This document shows positions 39,784-48,454 of a stretch of DNA of 53,079 nucleotides, in pieces. The notes under the pieces are model-generated. The model was not told where the DNA came from. It was given only the letters and a program-made list of their open reading frames with translations, and made no database searches. A program made the translations under genes and the position numbers. Origin of the DNA: Acidimicrobiaceae bacterium (lineage in GTDB: Bacteria; Actinomycetota; Acidimicrobiia; Acidimicrobiales; RAAP-2); assembly GCA_003133325.1 (NCBI GenBank), contig PKXA01000031.1, forward strand, positions 25,092 to 78,170, written 5' to 3'. Numbering within the stretch: position 1 is the first letter of the stretch; each line of letters starts with the position of its first letter.

Positions 39784-41127
39784 ATGAGACGTCTAGCTGT
39801 CCTGTCGTTGCACACGTCACCATTGGCTCAACCCGGAACCGGGGACGGCGGCGGCATGAACGTGTACGTGCGCGAGCTCTCCTCCGCCTTGGCCCGGACC
39901 GGAGTGGTCTGCGATGTCTTCACCCGGGCCTGGTCCGACAGTCTTCCCGCCACCATCACGGTGGAGCCGGGGTTTCGGGTGCACCACATCTCCGCCGGCC
40001 CGCCCACCCCGATGCCAAAAGAGCTGCTTCCCGGAGTGGTGGGAGAGTTCGCCGAGGGCGTCCTCAAGTACATGGAGTCGGCGGGGTCGGGGTCAAGGTC
40101 AGTTCCGGGGTCAAGGTCGGGCTCGGGTCCGGGGGGAGGCTCGGGGTCGGGTCTTGGGGAGAGGGGTGGCCCCTCGGCTGATGAAGACGTGCCCTTCGAC
40201 GCCGTCCATGCCAACTACTGGTTGAGCGGACTGGCCGGGCACACCATCAAGCATCAGATGAACCTGCCATTGGTGTCGACCTTTCACACCCTCGACCGGG
40301 TGAAGGCCGAGTTCAGCCCCGAGGAGGTCGAGGCCGACTCCGCCCATCTTCGGGCCGAGGCAGAGGCGGCCACCATCAACTGTTCGGACAGCGTGCTCGC
40401 CTCGTGTTCGGTCGAGGCGGAGCAGATCTCCGAGCTCTACCACGCCGACCCGTCCCGGATCCGCATTGTGGCGCCGGGCGTGGACCACGCTTTCTTTGGT
40501 CCGGGATACCGGCCGCAGGCCCGCGCCGCCCTGGGGTTGCCGATGGACGGTCCCCTGCTGCTTTTCGTGGGACGGATTCAGCCGCTGAAGGGGGTAGAGG
40601 TGGCCGTGCGGGCTCTCGCCGCTCTCGGCCCGGACCATGCTGACGCCCGTCTGGCCGTCGTGGGTGGCCCCAGCGGCCCGAGAGGCGACGTCGAACTTGA
40701 CCGGATGGTGTCCCTGGTCGGAGAGCTGGGTCTGGAGGATCGGGTGTTCTTCGTTCCGCCCCGCCCCCACGAGTTGCTCTCCACCTACTACCGGGCGGCC
40801 GATGTCTGCCTGGTGCCCAGCCGTTCCGAGTCTTTCGGCCTGGTGGCTCTCGAAGCCGCTGCTTGTGGCACTCCGGTCGTGGCTTCGGATGTGGGCGGAT
40901 TGCGCACCCTGGTCGATCACGGCCGCACCGGATTTCTGGTGGACGACCCGACGCCAGAGGCGTTCGCCGCCTGGATTCGTCAGATCCTGGCCGAGCCGCT
41001 GCTGGCCGAGCGGCTGGGAACCGGCGCGGTGCTACGGGCCCGGCGCTACACGTGGGCTCGGGCCGCCTCCCTGCTGCGGGACATCTATGAAGACCTCACC
41101 GTCGGGCGCCTGGTCGACTGCTCGTGA
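39784..41127 (+). CDS. mshA: MshA-like GT4 glycosyltransferase
   Basis: 447 residues. The N-terminus LSLHTSPLAQPGTGDGGGMN then VYVRELSSALART is the MshA signature region (UDP-GlcNAc:1L-myo-inositol-1-phosphate transferase, first step of mycothiol synthesis). The nucleotide-sugar site is in LLLFVGRIQPLKGVEVAVRA and PSRSESFGLVALEAAACGTP (E-x7-E). The acceptor region NYWLSGLAGHTIKHQMN is conserved. A low-complexity insert of about 35 residues (Ser/Gly-rich, residues about 99-134) interrupts the N-domain and is encoded by short DNA repeats. The mshA call is probable, but a related GT4 acting on another inositol phosphate or lipid is possible. Confidence 0.8.
   Translation: MRRLAVLSLHTSPLAQPGTGDGGGMNVYVRELSSALARTGVVCDVFTRAWSDSLPATITVEPGFRVHHISAGPPTPMPKELLPGVVGEFAEGVLKYMESAGSGSRSVPGSRSGSGPGGGSGSGLGERGGPSADEDVPFDAVHANYWLSGLAGHTIKHQMNLPLVSTFHTLDRVKAEFSPEEVEADSAHLRAEAEAATINCSDSVLASCSVEAEQISELYHADPSRIRIVAPGVDHAFFGPGYRPQARAALGLPMDGPLLLFVGRIQPLKGVEVAVRALAALGPDHADARLAVVGGPSGPRGDVELDRMVSLVGELGLEDRVFFVPPRPHELLSTYYRAADVCLVPSRSESFGLVALEAAACGTPVVASDVGGLRTLVDHGRTGFLVDDPTPEAFAAWIRQILAEPLLAERLGTGAVLRARRYTWARAASLLRDIYEDLTVGRLVDCS
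40079..40165 (+). repeat. Imperfect GGGGTC(A/G)GG-type repeats inside the glycosyltransferase gene
   Basis: Short units such as GGGGTCGGGGTCAAGGTC and GGGTCAAGGTCGGGCTCGGG repeat irregularly and encode a Ser/Gly/Pro-rich loop. This is a probable slippage-prone insertion in frame, between conserved blocks of the enzyme. Confidence 0.75.
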
Positions 41128-41158
41128 TGCTGTGCCGACTGCCCGCGATGCCCGGTCG

Positions 41159-41680
41159 ATGACCGCCGGCGTCGACCGATGGGGCGGCATCCTGAGCGAA
41201 GACGAGCGCGAAGCCGTGTGTGCGGTGATCGACGGCTGGGCCGAGCGGGAGTTGGCGGACGAATCCAGTGCGCTGGTGGCCGCCGATCGCCAAGAGGGTG
41301 GGGACCCGGTTACCGGGGCTCCCCGTTGGTACTTGAGGATGCGCGGCGACGAAAAGGACTACGTGACGGTGTGGCTCACGCTTCGTCAGCGGACCCTGCA
41401 TCACGAAGCGCAATTCATGCCCGCCCCCGAAACCAACGTGGAGGCCACCTGGGAGTACCTCTTGAAGAGGAACGCCGACCTGCTGGGCATGAGTTTCGCC
41501 CTGGGTCCGGAGGCGGCCATCTATCTGGTGGGTCGGGTCCCGGTGGAACGGGTCGACGACGAGGAGCTCGATCGGGTGATGGGAGCGTCGTTGGCCTATA
41601 CCGACGAGTGCTTCCCGACGGCGATGACCCTGGGTTACGAGGGCATGTACCGTCGCCGGCCACAGTCGGCACGGGGCTGA
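41159..41680 (+). CDS. YbjN domain-containing protein
   Basis: 173 residues, soluble. WYLRMRGDEKDYVTVWLTLR (beta hairpin), TLHHEAQFMPAPETNVEATW and EYLLKRNADLLGMSFALGPE are typical of actinobacterial YbjN proteins, which share the type III secretion chaperone fold. Function is generally unknown. ATG 41159 is chosen because the homology starts shortly after. It follows mshA by 31 bp, the common actinobacterial order of these genes. Confidence 0.85.
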   Translation: MTAGVDRWGGILSEDEREAVCAVIDGWAERELADESSALVAADRQEGGDPVTGAPRWYLRMRGDEKDYVTVWLTLRQRTLHHEAQFMPAPETNVEATWEYLLKRNADLLGMSFALGPEAAIYLVGRVPVERVDDEELDRVMGASLAYTDECFPTAMTLGYEGMYRRRPQSARG

Positions 41681-41762
41681 GCTGGTCGGGGCGAACCGGG
41701 CTCGGTCGAAGGAGTGGTCCCTGACCTCCTGCCTGCCATCGGCCCGCTGCTAGCGTTTCCAT

Positions 41763-42554
41763 ATGGCACCGAAACTTCTGCTCGTAGGTGGAGGCAAGAT
41801 GGGTTCGGCCCTGCTCACGGGCCTTCTCGCCGGCGAATGGGCCGAGGTCAGCGAACTCGCGGTGAGCGACCCCGACCCAACACAACGGGACAGGCTGGTC
41901 GCCGCCCATCCGGGCCTGACGGTGTTGGACGCACCGGTGGCGGCCGGGGGAGCCCTTCTGGCTGTGAAGCCCGAAGTCGCCGAAGGAGTGTGCCGGGCCC
42001 TGGCCGCGGTAGGGATCGACCGGGTCCTGTCAGTGGTGGCCGGGTTGCCAACGGCCCGGCTCGAAGCCGTCCTCAATCCCGGGGCGGTGGTGGTGCGGGC
42101 CATGCCCAACACCCCGGCGTTGATCGGTGCCGGTGTGGCCGGGATGTCGGGTGGAAGCGAAGCGAGATCGAGCGATCTCGATTGGGCTGAGGGGATCCTC
42201 TCGGCGGTGGGAACGGTGGTGCGGCTCCCCGAACGGCAACTCGACGCCGTCACCGGAGTATCGGGCTCGGGTCCCGCCTACATCTTTCTGGTGGCTGAGG
42301 CCATGATCGACGCCGGGGTGGCGGCCGGGTTGCCCCGTGATGTGAGTCACAAACTGGTGGTCGGCACATTGCTGGGGTCGGCTCGCATGCTCAGTGAGAC
42401 AGATGATGATCCAGCGGAGCTCCGGGCGGCGGTGACCTCGCCGGGCGGGACGACCGCGGCGGGGTTGCGCACGTTGGAGTTCAAGGCGGTGCGTTCGGCC
42501 TTCATCGAGGCGGTGGCGGCAGCCGTCGAACGCTCAAGGCAGCTGGGCCGGTGA
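41763..42554 (+). CDS. proC: Pyrroline-5-carboxylate reductase
   Basis: 263 residues. LLLVGGGKMGSALLTGLLAG is the NAD(P) Rossmann motif, VVRAMPNTPALIGAGVAGMS and VTGVSGSGPAYIFLVAEAMI are conserved, and TSPGGTTAAGLRTLEFKAVR is the C-terminal signature. It catalyses the last step of proline synthesis. The stop overlaps the following lipoprotein start (GTGA). Confidence 0.95.
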   Translation: MAPKLLLVGGGKMGSALLTGLLAGEWAEVSELAVSDPDPTQRDRLVAAHPGLTVLDAPVAAGGALLAVKPEVAEGVCRALAAVGIDRVLSVVAGLPTARLEAVLNPGAVVVRAMPNTPALIGAGVAGMSGGSEARSSDLDWAEGILSAVGTVVRLPERQLDAVTGVSGSGPAYIFLVAEAMIDAGVAAGLPRDVSHKLVVGTLLGSARMLSETDDDPAELRAAVTSPGGTTAAGLRTLEFKAVRSAFIEAVAAAVERSRQLGR

Positions 42555-42608
42555 GGCCAGCTGGGCCGGTAAGGGCAGCGAAGAGAGCGAGGGCAGCGAA
42601 GAGAGCGA
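42540..42608 (+). repeat. Short direct repeats at the proC/lipoprotein junction
   Basis: CAGCTGGGCCGGT occurs at 42540-42552 and 42558-42570, followed by two perfect 18-bp units GGGCAGCGAAGAGAGCGA at 42573-42590 and 42591-42608. They duplicate the basic n-region of the lipoprotein signal peptide. Confidence 0.85.
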
Positions 42609-43291
42609 GGGCAGCTGCTGGCACCAGGGCGGCATTTGCCCTTGGTGTGGGGCTGGCCATGGCCGGTGGGCTGGCGGCTTGCGGCGCGTCGACCACGGCC
42701 ACGTCGACTACGAACTCCTCTACCTCCACCACGACTTCCACCGCCGCGGCTCCCATCACCACCCTGACCGGGACCCAGGAGTCTGCGATCAAGCCGCTGC
42801 TGCTGACGGGATCCGACTTCCCATCCGGCTGGGCCCAGGACACCGCCAAGGACGCGGCCGGCACCAAGGGGACGCCATCGTGCGTGGCCGACATGGTGCT
42901 GCTCAAGGGTTCGGATGCCCGTTCCAGCGTGGTCTTCGCCGATGCGGGGTCGAGTCCAAGCGCAGTGATCCAGACAGTGGGTCTGTTTCCGCCAGGAAAG
43001 GCGACGGCATCGGCCAAAATGCTCAAATCGACCTTCCAATCCTGCAACGGAGGAACCCTCAGCTCCGGCCAGGTGAAGGCGACGATCGGGATCAAGGCGA
43101 TATCGGTGGGATCGACAGGAGATGCCGGGTTTGCCGCCCAGATGATCCTCACCGAGGGGGCTCAATCCAGCTATCTCGACGTCCTCTGTGCCGTCAAGGG
43201 CCCCAATGGCACCTTCCTCGGGTGGTCGACCACCACGGCCAGCACCACTTGGTTCGCCCAGCTGGCAGCCAAAGCGGTGGCCAAGCTCTGA
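42551..43291 (+). CDS. Predicted lipoprotein
   Basis: 246 residues. The n-region RAAKRARAAKRARAAAGTRA is encoded by duplicated 18-bp units, then AFALGVGLAMAGGLAAC gives the hydrophobic part and lipobox (LAAC). A Thr/Ser linker (SSTSTTTSTAAAP) leads to a domain of about 170 residues with two likely disulfides, one Cys in TPSC and one in FQSCNGG, and a third in DVLC. It is similar in style to sensor-domain lipoproteins of actinobacteria. Function unknown. Start GTG 42551 overlaps the proC stop. Confidence 0.8.
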   Translation: MRPAGPVRAAKRARAAKRARAAAGTRAAFALGVGLAMAGGLAACGASTTATSTTNSSTSTTTSTAAAPITTLTGTQESAIKPLLLTGSDFPSGWAQDTAKDAAGTKGTPSCVADMVLLKGSDARSSVVFADAGSSPSAVIQTVGLFPPGKATASAKMLKSTFQSCNGGTLSSGQVKATIGIKAISVGSTGDAGFAAQMILTEGAQSSYLDVLCAVKGPNGTFLGWSTTTASTTWFAQLAAKAVAKL

Positions 43292-43387
43292 ACTCGCGGG
43301 CTGGTCCCACCCAGTCAGCCAATTCCCACTTTCCCCATCAGCCACAGTGGCGTACAGTCACCACAAGCGGAGGAGGGTCGATCGCCG

Positions 43388-43579
43388 ATGGAAGAACATG
43401 CGAATACGCGGTTTCTGACCGTGACCGAGGTGGCGGCCACGCTGCGGGTATCCAATATGACTGTGTACCGGCTGATCAATACCGGGTCGCTGGCCGCGGT
43501 GCGGATCGGCAAGTCGTTCCGGATTCGGGAAGACGACCTGAATCGGTACCTGACCCAGCAGTACACCAAGGCCGGCTGA
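43388..43579 (+). CDS. BldC/excisionase-like small DNA-binding protein
   Basis: 63 residues with a single winged helix of the MerR/excisionase type: FLTVTEVAATLRVSNMTVYR and INTGSLAAVRIGKSFRIRED. It resembles M. tuberculosis Rv0500A, which also follows proC. The regulator's targets are unknown. GGAGG lies about 9 bp before the ATG. This gene order supports membership of the conserved actinobacterial proC-to-hem segment. Confidence 0.9.
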   Translation: MEEHANTRFLTVTEVAATLRVSNMTVYRLINTGSLAAVRIGKSFRIREDDLNRYLTQQYTKAG

Positions 43580-43653
43580 GCCCGGCTCAGGTTGGCGGAG
43601 AACGATTCGGAAAGACTGAGAACGATTGAGTTCGGCCAACGGGGACTGATCCG

Positions 43654-44547
43654 GTGACGGGTCCCTCGTCCCCATTGATCACCTCGCCTGTGCCGCCGGC
43701 GATCTATTTCCTGTCCGACTACGGCACCTCTGACGAGTTCGTGGGTGTGGTGCGGGCTGTCCTGCACCGGGATGCGCCCGGGGTGCCGGTCATCGATCTC
43801 ACCCATCAGGTGCCCCCGTTCGACGTGACCGCCGCCGCCGCCGTCCTGGTCCGATCAGCGCCCTATCTGGGACCGGGAGCGGTGTTGGCAGTGGTCGACC
43901 CGGGGGTGGGGACCTCCCGCCTGGGGGTGGCCATTCGGGTTGCCGGGCGAGTGGCGGATCGAGGGTCGGGCGGCGGGGCCGGCAAAGGGTCCCTCGGACC
44001 CGAATGGTGGGTGGGCCCCGACAATGGCCTGTTGTTGCCGGCAGTGGAGGGACTGGGTGGACCCGCCGCGGTGTATGCGTTGGCGACCGAGGCCGGCTCC
44101 ACCTTCGACGGTCGGGACGTGTTCGCCCCGGCCGTCGCCTACCTGGTGGGAGGAGGAGACCCGAGCTCGCTCGGGACCCAGGTGGACCCGGAGTCCCTGG
44201 TGAGCGCCCCGGACCTGCCTCCCGACCATTTCGACGGGGCAATCCTGGTCACCTCGGTGACCCATATCGACGCCTTCGGCAATATCCAGCTCCGGGCCCG
44301 GCCGGCCAGCCTTGACCAACTGGGAGTGACCGCCGATTCCGTGATGGAGGTGGAGCTGATGCCCAGCCGCACGGTCACCCTGACGGCCCGACGGGTGGCG
44401 GCCTTCGGCGATCTCGGTCGAGGGGAGTTCGGGGTGTTGGTCGACAGCGACAACCACCTGGCCCTGGTGCTCGACAGGGCATCAGCGGCCGGTCAGCTTC
44501 GCCTCCATGCCAGCGGAATTCGGGTTCGGATCCGGCCCCTCGGGTGA
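43654..44547 (+). CDS. SAM hydrolase (DUF62, SAM hydroxide adenosyltransferase family)
   Basis: 297 residues of the chlorinase/fluorinase superfamily. The N-terminal FLSDYGTSDEFVGVVRAVL gives the conserved Asp, DLTHQVPPFDV and VVDPGVGT are SAM-site segments, and GPDNGLL with STFDGRDVFAPAVAYL supplies the Arg-His-type polar set of hydrolases. VTHIDAFGNIQL is in the C-domain. Family members without halogenase loops hydrolyse SAM to adenosine and methionine. GTG-type start at 43654. Confidence 0.88.
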   Translation: MTGPSSPLITSPVPPAIYFLSDYGTSDEFVGVVRAVLHRDAPGVPVIDLTHQVPPFDVTAAAAVLVRSAPYLGPGAVLAVVDPGVGTSRLGVAIRVAGRVADRGSGGGAGKGSLGPEWWVGPDNGLLLPAVEGLGGPAAVYALATEAGSTFDGRDVFAPAVAYLVGGGDPSSLGTQVDPESLVSAPDLPPDHFDGAILVTSVTHIDAFGNIQLRARPASLDQLGVTADSVMEVELMPSRTVTLTARRVAAFGDLGRGEFGVLVDSDNHLALVLDRASAAGQLRLHASGIRVRIRPLG

Positions 44548-44592
44548 CCTCGGTTTTCCTCCCCGAGGTCGAACGTCCTACGATCCGTCCCC

Positions 44593-45345
44593 GTGCCGAC
44601 ATCCCCTGAACCCAGCTTCCCGGATTCCACCGGAAGCCCATCTCCGACCTCTGATCCCCACCGTCGGATCCCCGAGGCCACCGTGGGTCGCCTGCCCGTC
44701 TACCAACGCATTCTCGAGGAGTTGCTGCGGTCCGGCACTACCACCGTGTCCTCGGAGTTGCTCGGCTCGCTGGCCCGGGTGAACGCGGCCAAGGTGCGCA
44801 AGGATCTTTCGTTGCTCGGCTCGTTCGGCACCCGGGGGGCCGGGTATGACACCTCCTTTCTCGTCGCGCAGATCGACCGCGAGCTCGGCCTCGACTATGT
44901 CTGGCCGATGGTCATCGTCGGTATGGGAAACCTGGGGCGGGCCCTGGCCCACTCCCATGGATTCATCGCCCGCGGTTTTCAGGTGATGGCCCTGCTCGAC
45001 ACCGATCCCAAGATCATCGGGGAAGAGGTCGGTGAAGTGGTGGTCCGCCACCTCGATGCCCTTCCGGACATCGTCGCCGACCAACCCCTCGCCATCGGTG
45101 TGATCACCACCCCGGCATCGGCGGCCCAGGGCGTGGCCGATCTTTTGGTGGAGTCGGGAGTCCATTCGCTCCTCAACTTCGCCCCCAAGGTCCTCACTGT
45201 GGGCCCCGAGATCCTGCTGCGGTATGTCGATCTCAGCATCGAGTTGCAGATCATGAGCTTCTATCAGTCGAGGCGATCGACACCGGGCAGTGACGTGATG
45301 CCGGTCATCCGTTCGATCGGCCTGACCAGCGCCAACCTAGACTGA
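44593..45345 (+). CDS. rex: Redox-sensing transcriptional repressor Rex
   Basis: 250 residues. The N-terminal winged helix is RLPVYQRILEELLRSGTTTV and SSELLGSLARVNAAKVRKDL. The NADH-sensing Rossmann domain has MVIVGMGNLGRALAHSHGF, and the C-terminal swapped helix ends IMSFYQSRR. Rex senses the NADH/NAD+ ratio and represses respiratory and fermentative genes. A convincing Rex operator (TTGTGAA-N4-TTCACAA type) was not found in this window, including before hemA. Start GTG 44593. Confidence 0.95.
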   Translation: MPTSPEPSFPDSTGSPSPTSDPHRRIPEATVGRLPVYQRILEELLRSGTTTVSSELLGSLARVNAAKVRKDLSLLGSFGTRGAGYDTSFLVAQIDRELGLDYVWPMVIVGMGNLGRALAHSHGFIARGFQVMALLDTDPKIIGEEVGEVVVRHLDALPDIVADQPLAIGVITTPASAAQGVADLLVESGVHSLLNFAPKVLTVGPEILLRYVDLSIELQIMSFYQSRRSTPGSDVMPVIRSIGLTSANLD

Positions 45346-45487
45346 GACTCCTACCGTCGCTGCCGCAACTGGCGACGTGGCGACCTGACCGGCATGCTTG
45401 ATGGTCCGGCTTGTCGGATCGAGTGAGTCAGAACGAGTAGGGAGTCAATGAACGTCCTAGCGTCCGAGCGACCGAAGCGGTGACAAC

Positions 45488-46789
45488 GTGTCAGTGATCG
45501 TCGTAGGCATCGAGCAGCGTGAGGTCCCGCTGCACCTGCTCGAGCAGGTGGCGGTCACCGAGAGCGCCCTGCCCAAGGCGCTGGCCACCTTGCGGGACCG
45601 CTCCAACCTGTCCGAAGCCGTCATCGTCTCCACCTGTCTGCGGACCGAAGTGTACGCGGTGGTCGAACGGTTCCACGACGGCGTGGCCGAGCTCCAGGAG
45701 TTCCTCGCCCTCATGGGTGACACCACCGTCGACGCGCTCGCCGATTACCTCACCATCCGATTCGACGACGATGTGGCCGATCACCTGTTCACAGTGGCCT
45801 CCGGGCTCGACTCGGCATTGCTGGGCGAATCCGAGGTGCTCGGCCAGGTCCGCCGGGCGTGGCAGAAGGCCCAGCACGAGCGGGCGTCCGGTCCGGTGCT
45901 CGGCGCCCTGTTCAGGCATGCGGTCGAGACCGGCAAGCGGGTGCGCTCCGAGACGGCCATTGCCCGGGGCATCACCTCGCTGTCCCACGGGGCGGTGGCC
46001 CTTGCCGCCGGCCATCTTCGCGATGGAGAGGCCGGGCCCGGTGGGTTGGCCGGGTCGCGGGTGCTGGTGGTGGGAGCCGGGGAGATGGGCGACGGCGTGG
46101 CCCAGGCCCTCGCTGCCCACCGACCGGCGGCCATCGTGGTGGCGAATCGCACTGCCGCTCGCGCCGATGCGGTGATCGCCGGACTCCCCGATGGACTGGC
46201 CGCGGTGACCCGGTCGGTCCCACTGGAAGACCTGGCCGGAGAGCTCGATGTCGCCGATGTGGTGTTCACCTCGGTGAGCAGCGTTCGCCCGATCATGGAG
46301 CGTTCGTTGCTGGAGGCGGCCATGGTGCGCCGGGCCCCCGGTGGGCCCCTCCTGGTGGTCGATCTCGGCGTCCCCCGCAATGTGGAACCGTCGGCTTCGG
46401 AGATTGCCGGGGTGACCCTTCTCGATATGGACACGCTGCGCGCCGCGGTCGACGGGGTGCTCTCCGGTCGCCAGGGCGAGGTGGCCCAGGCCAGAGAGAT
46501 TGTTGGCGACGAGGTGGAACGGTACCGAGCGGCATCCCGGGCCCGGGGGGCCGCGCCGTTGGTATCCGCTCTGCGGGGCCAGGCCGAACTTGCCCGCCGG
46601 GCCGAGTTCGATCGGCAGCGGGCCAAACGGTCCGATCTGACCGACGCGCAGTGGGAACAGGTGGACGCGGTCACCCGGGCCATGGTGGCCAAGCTGTTGC
46701 ATCAACCGACCATGACACTGAAGGATGCGGTCGGCACCCCGCGAGGCGAGCGCCTGATCGAGTCGCTCCGGACATTGTTCGACCTGTAG
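45488..46789 (+). CDS. hemA: Glutamyl-tRNA reductase
   Basis: 433 residues. The catalytic Cys is in VIVSTCLRTEVYAVVERF, the tRNA/NADPH parts include ESEVLGQVRRAWQKAQ, SHGAVALAAGHL, and VLVVGAGEMGDGVAQALAAH (NADPH Rossmann). The C-terminal dimerisation domain has LRGQAELARRAEF and KLLHQPTMTLK. It starts the C5 tetrapyrrole pathway. GTG 45488 start. rex lies 142 bp upstream, the usual actinobacterial order. Confidence 0.95.
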   Translation: MSVIVVGIEQREVPLHLLEQVAVTESALPKALATLRDRSNLSEAVIVSTCLRTEVYAVVERFHDGVAELQEFLALMGDTTVDALADYLTIRFDDDVADHLFTVASGLDSALLGESEVLGQVRRAWQKAQHERASGPVLGALFRHAVETGKRVRSETAIARGITSLSHGAVALAAGHLRDGEAGPGGLAGSRVLVVGAGEMGDGVAQALAAHRPAAIVVANRTAARADAVIAGLPDGLAAVTRSVPLEDLAGELDVADVVFTSVSSVRPIMERSLLEAAMVRRAPGGPLLVVDLGVPRNVEPSASEIAGVTLLDMDTLRAAVDGVLSGRQGEVAQAREIVGDEVERYRAASRARGAAPLVSALRGQAELARRAEFDRQRAKRSDLTDAQWEQVDAVTRAMVAKLLHQPTMTLKDAVGTPRGERLIESLRTLFDL

Positions 46790-46793
46790 GCCT

Positions 46794-47753
46794 GTGACCG
46801 ACCGACCGGTCATCCGACTGGCCACCCGAGGGTCACCCCTGGCCCTGTGGCAGGCCCGTCGGGTCGCCCGCCTGCTCGAAGCGTTGGGCGTGGAGGCGTC
46901 GTTGATCACGGTGGAGACCGAAGGCGATCGCCGGACAGATACTCCACTCCAGTCCATCGGCGGGCAGGGTGTGTTCGTCAAAGAGGTACAGGCCGCCGTG
47001 GTCCGTGGTGAGGCCGACGCCGCGGTGCACTCGGCCAAGGATCTTCCCGCCGCCAGTGAGTTGCAGGTCCCGGGGTTGGTCCTGGCTGCCTTCCCGGAAC
47101 GGGCGGACCCACGCGATCTGCTGGTGGGCGCGACCCTCGAGACGCTTGGTGCCGGAGCCCGGGTGGCCACCGGATCGGCCCGACGACGGGTGCAGCTGGC
47201 CAATCTCCGGCCTGACCTGTTGTTCACCGACCTACGGGGGAATCTGGCCACCCGTTTGGAGGTGGCGGTGGCGGGCGCCCGCGATGTCGCCGCGGTCGTG
47301 GTGGCGGCGGCCGGGGTCGAGCGACTGGGGTGGTCACCTCCCGACGGGGTGGAGACCGAAATACTCGATCCGATGGTGATGCTTCCCCAGGTGGGTCAAG
47401 GGGCGTTGGCGGTGGAGTGCCGTGTCGATGACGAGAGGACTCGGGCGGCACTGGCACTCATCGATAACGGGTCGGTCCGCCGGGCGGTGATCGGCGAGCG
47501 GGCCTACCTGGGCGAGCTGGGCGGCGGGTGCACGCTGCCAGTGGGGGCCTACGCGACCCTGACGGATGACGGGGGCCGTGACGGCAATGGGGGGACGGTG
47601 ACCCTTACCGGCATCATGGGCAGCGACGACGGTCGGGTGGTGTTGCGCCATACCGCCTCTGGTGATGATCCCGAGAAGATCGGTCGGGCTGTGGCCCGGT
47701 ACCTGCTCGACGACGCGGGCGGGAGCTCACTGGGGTCGGTCGGGGACCGGTGA
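46794..47753 (+). CDS. hemC: Hydroxymethylbilane synthase (porphobilinogen deaminase)
   Basis: 319 residues. RLATRGSPLALWQARRVARL, AVHSAKDLPAA, TGSARRRVQLANLRPDL and LRGNLATRLEV are active-site segments. The dipyrromethane cofactor Cys is in ELGGGCTLPVGAYA. It assembles four porphobilinogens. It starts 4 bp after hemA and overlaps cobA by 4 bp. Confidence 0.95.
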   Translation: MTDRPVIRLATRGSPLALWQARRVARLLEALGVEASLITVETEGDRRTDTPLQSIGGQGVFVKEVQAAVVRGEADAAVHSAKDLPAASELQVPGLVLAAFPERADPRDLLVGATLETLGAGARVATGSARRRVQLANLRPDLLFTDLRGNLATRLEVAVAGARDVAAVVVAAAGVERLGWSPPDGVETEILDPMVMLPQVGQGALAVECRVDDERTRAALALIDNGSVRRAVIGERAYLGELGGGCTLPVGAYATLTDDGGRDGNGGTVTLTGIMGSDDGRVVLRHTASGDDPEKIGRAVARYLLDDAGGSSLGSVGDR

Positions 47754-48454
47754 CCGTCTATCTGGTCGGTGCCGGCCCCGGTGACCCGGAGCTGCTCACG
47801 TTGCGCGGTGCCGGCCTCCTTGGAGGGGCGGATGTCGTTATTCACGACCGCCTCATTGCTCATGAGTTGCTGACGTTGGCCCCTCCCCGTGCCGAGGTGA
47901 TCGATGTGGGCAAGACGCCCGGTCGGCCCCGGCGCCAGCACGAGATCAACGAGATGTTGGTGGCCCATGGGAAGACCGGTCGTCAGGTGGTGCGGCTGAA
48001 AGGTGGTGATCCGTTCGTCTTCGGGCGCGGTGGGGAGGAGGCGCTGGCATTGCGGGCCGCCGGCATCGAGTATCAAGTGGTGCCGGGGGTGTCGTCCGCG
48101 TTCGCCGCTCCCGCTGCCGCCGGGATTCCGGTCACCCACCGGGGAATGTCCACCTCGGTCACCGTGGTGACCGGTCATACCGGTGACCCGTCGGCTCCCG
48201 GAGGTGTCGACTGGGATGCGCTGGGCCGGGCCGGCGGCACTCTGGTTGTCCTCATGGGCATGGGGGAGCGGGCCACCATCGCCACCGAACTGGTGGGCAG
48301 TGGTCGGCCCGGCACAACGCCGGTGGCGGTTGTGCACTGGGGGACCACCGACCGGCAACGGGTGGTGCGCACCACCCTCGACTCGTTGGCCGATGTCGAT
48401 CTCCCGGCACCTTCGACCATCGTCATCGGCCCGGTGGCCGCGCTCGACGTGTGA
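47750..48454 (+). CDS. cobA: Uroporphyrinogen-III C-methyltransferase (SUMT)
   Basis: 234 residues, single SUMT domain: YLVGAGPGDPELLTLRGA (SAM site), VVIHDRLI, VVRLKGGDPFVFGRGGEE and YQVVPGVSSAFAAPAAAGIP. It makes precorrin-2 for siroheme or B12. In many actinobacteria cobA and hemD are one fused gene; here they are separate but overlapping. Confidence 0.95.
   Translation: MTVYLVGAGPGDPELLTLRGAGLLGGADVVIHDRLIAHELLTLAPPRAEVIDVGKTPGRPRRQHEINEMLVAHGKTGRQVVRLKGGDPFVFGRGGEEALALRAAGIEYQVVPGVSSAFAAPAAAGIPVTHRGMSTSVTVVTGHTGDPSAPGGVDWDALGRAGGTLVVLMGMGERATIATELVGSGRPGTTPVAVVHWGTTDRQRVVRTTLDSLADVDLPAPSTIVIGPVAALDV

Noticed and set aside
43580-43653. Small basic AURKAIP1/COX24-like protein gene that usually follows the proC-linked HTH gene
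   Set aside because: The short gap has no Lys/Arg-rich frame of that kind.
45346-45487. Rex operator before hemA
   Set aside because: I looked for TTGTGAA-N4-TTCACAA-like sequence and found only a partial half-site (GTGACAACGTGTCA).
45491-47251. Long minus-strand frame across hemA and hemC
   Set aside because: It is a shadow of two well-supported hem genes and has no start signal or known motif.
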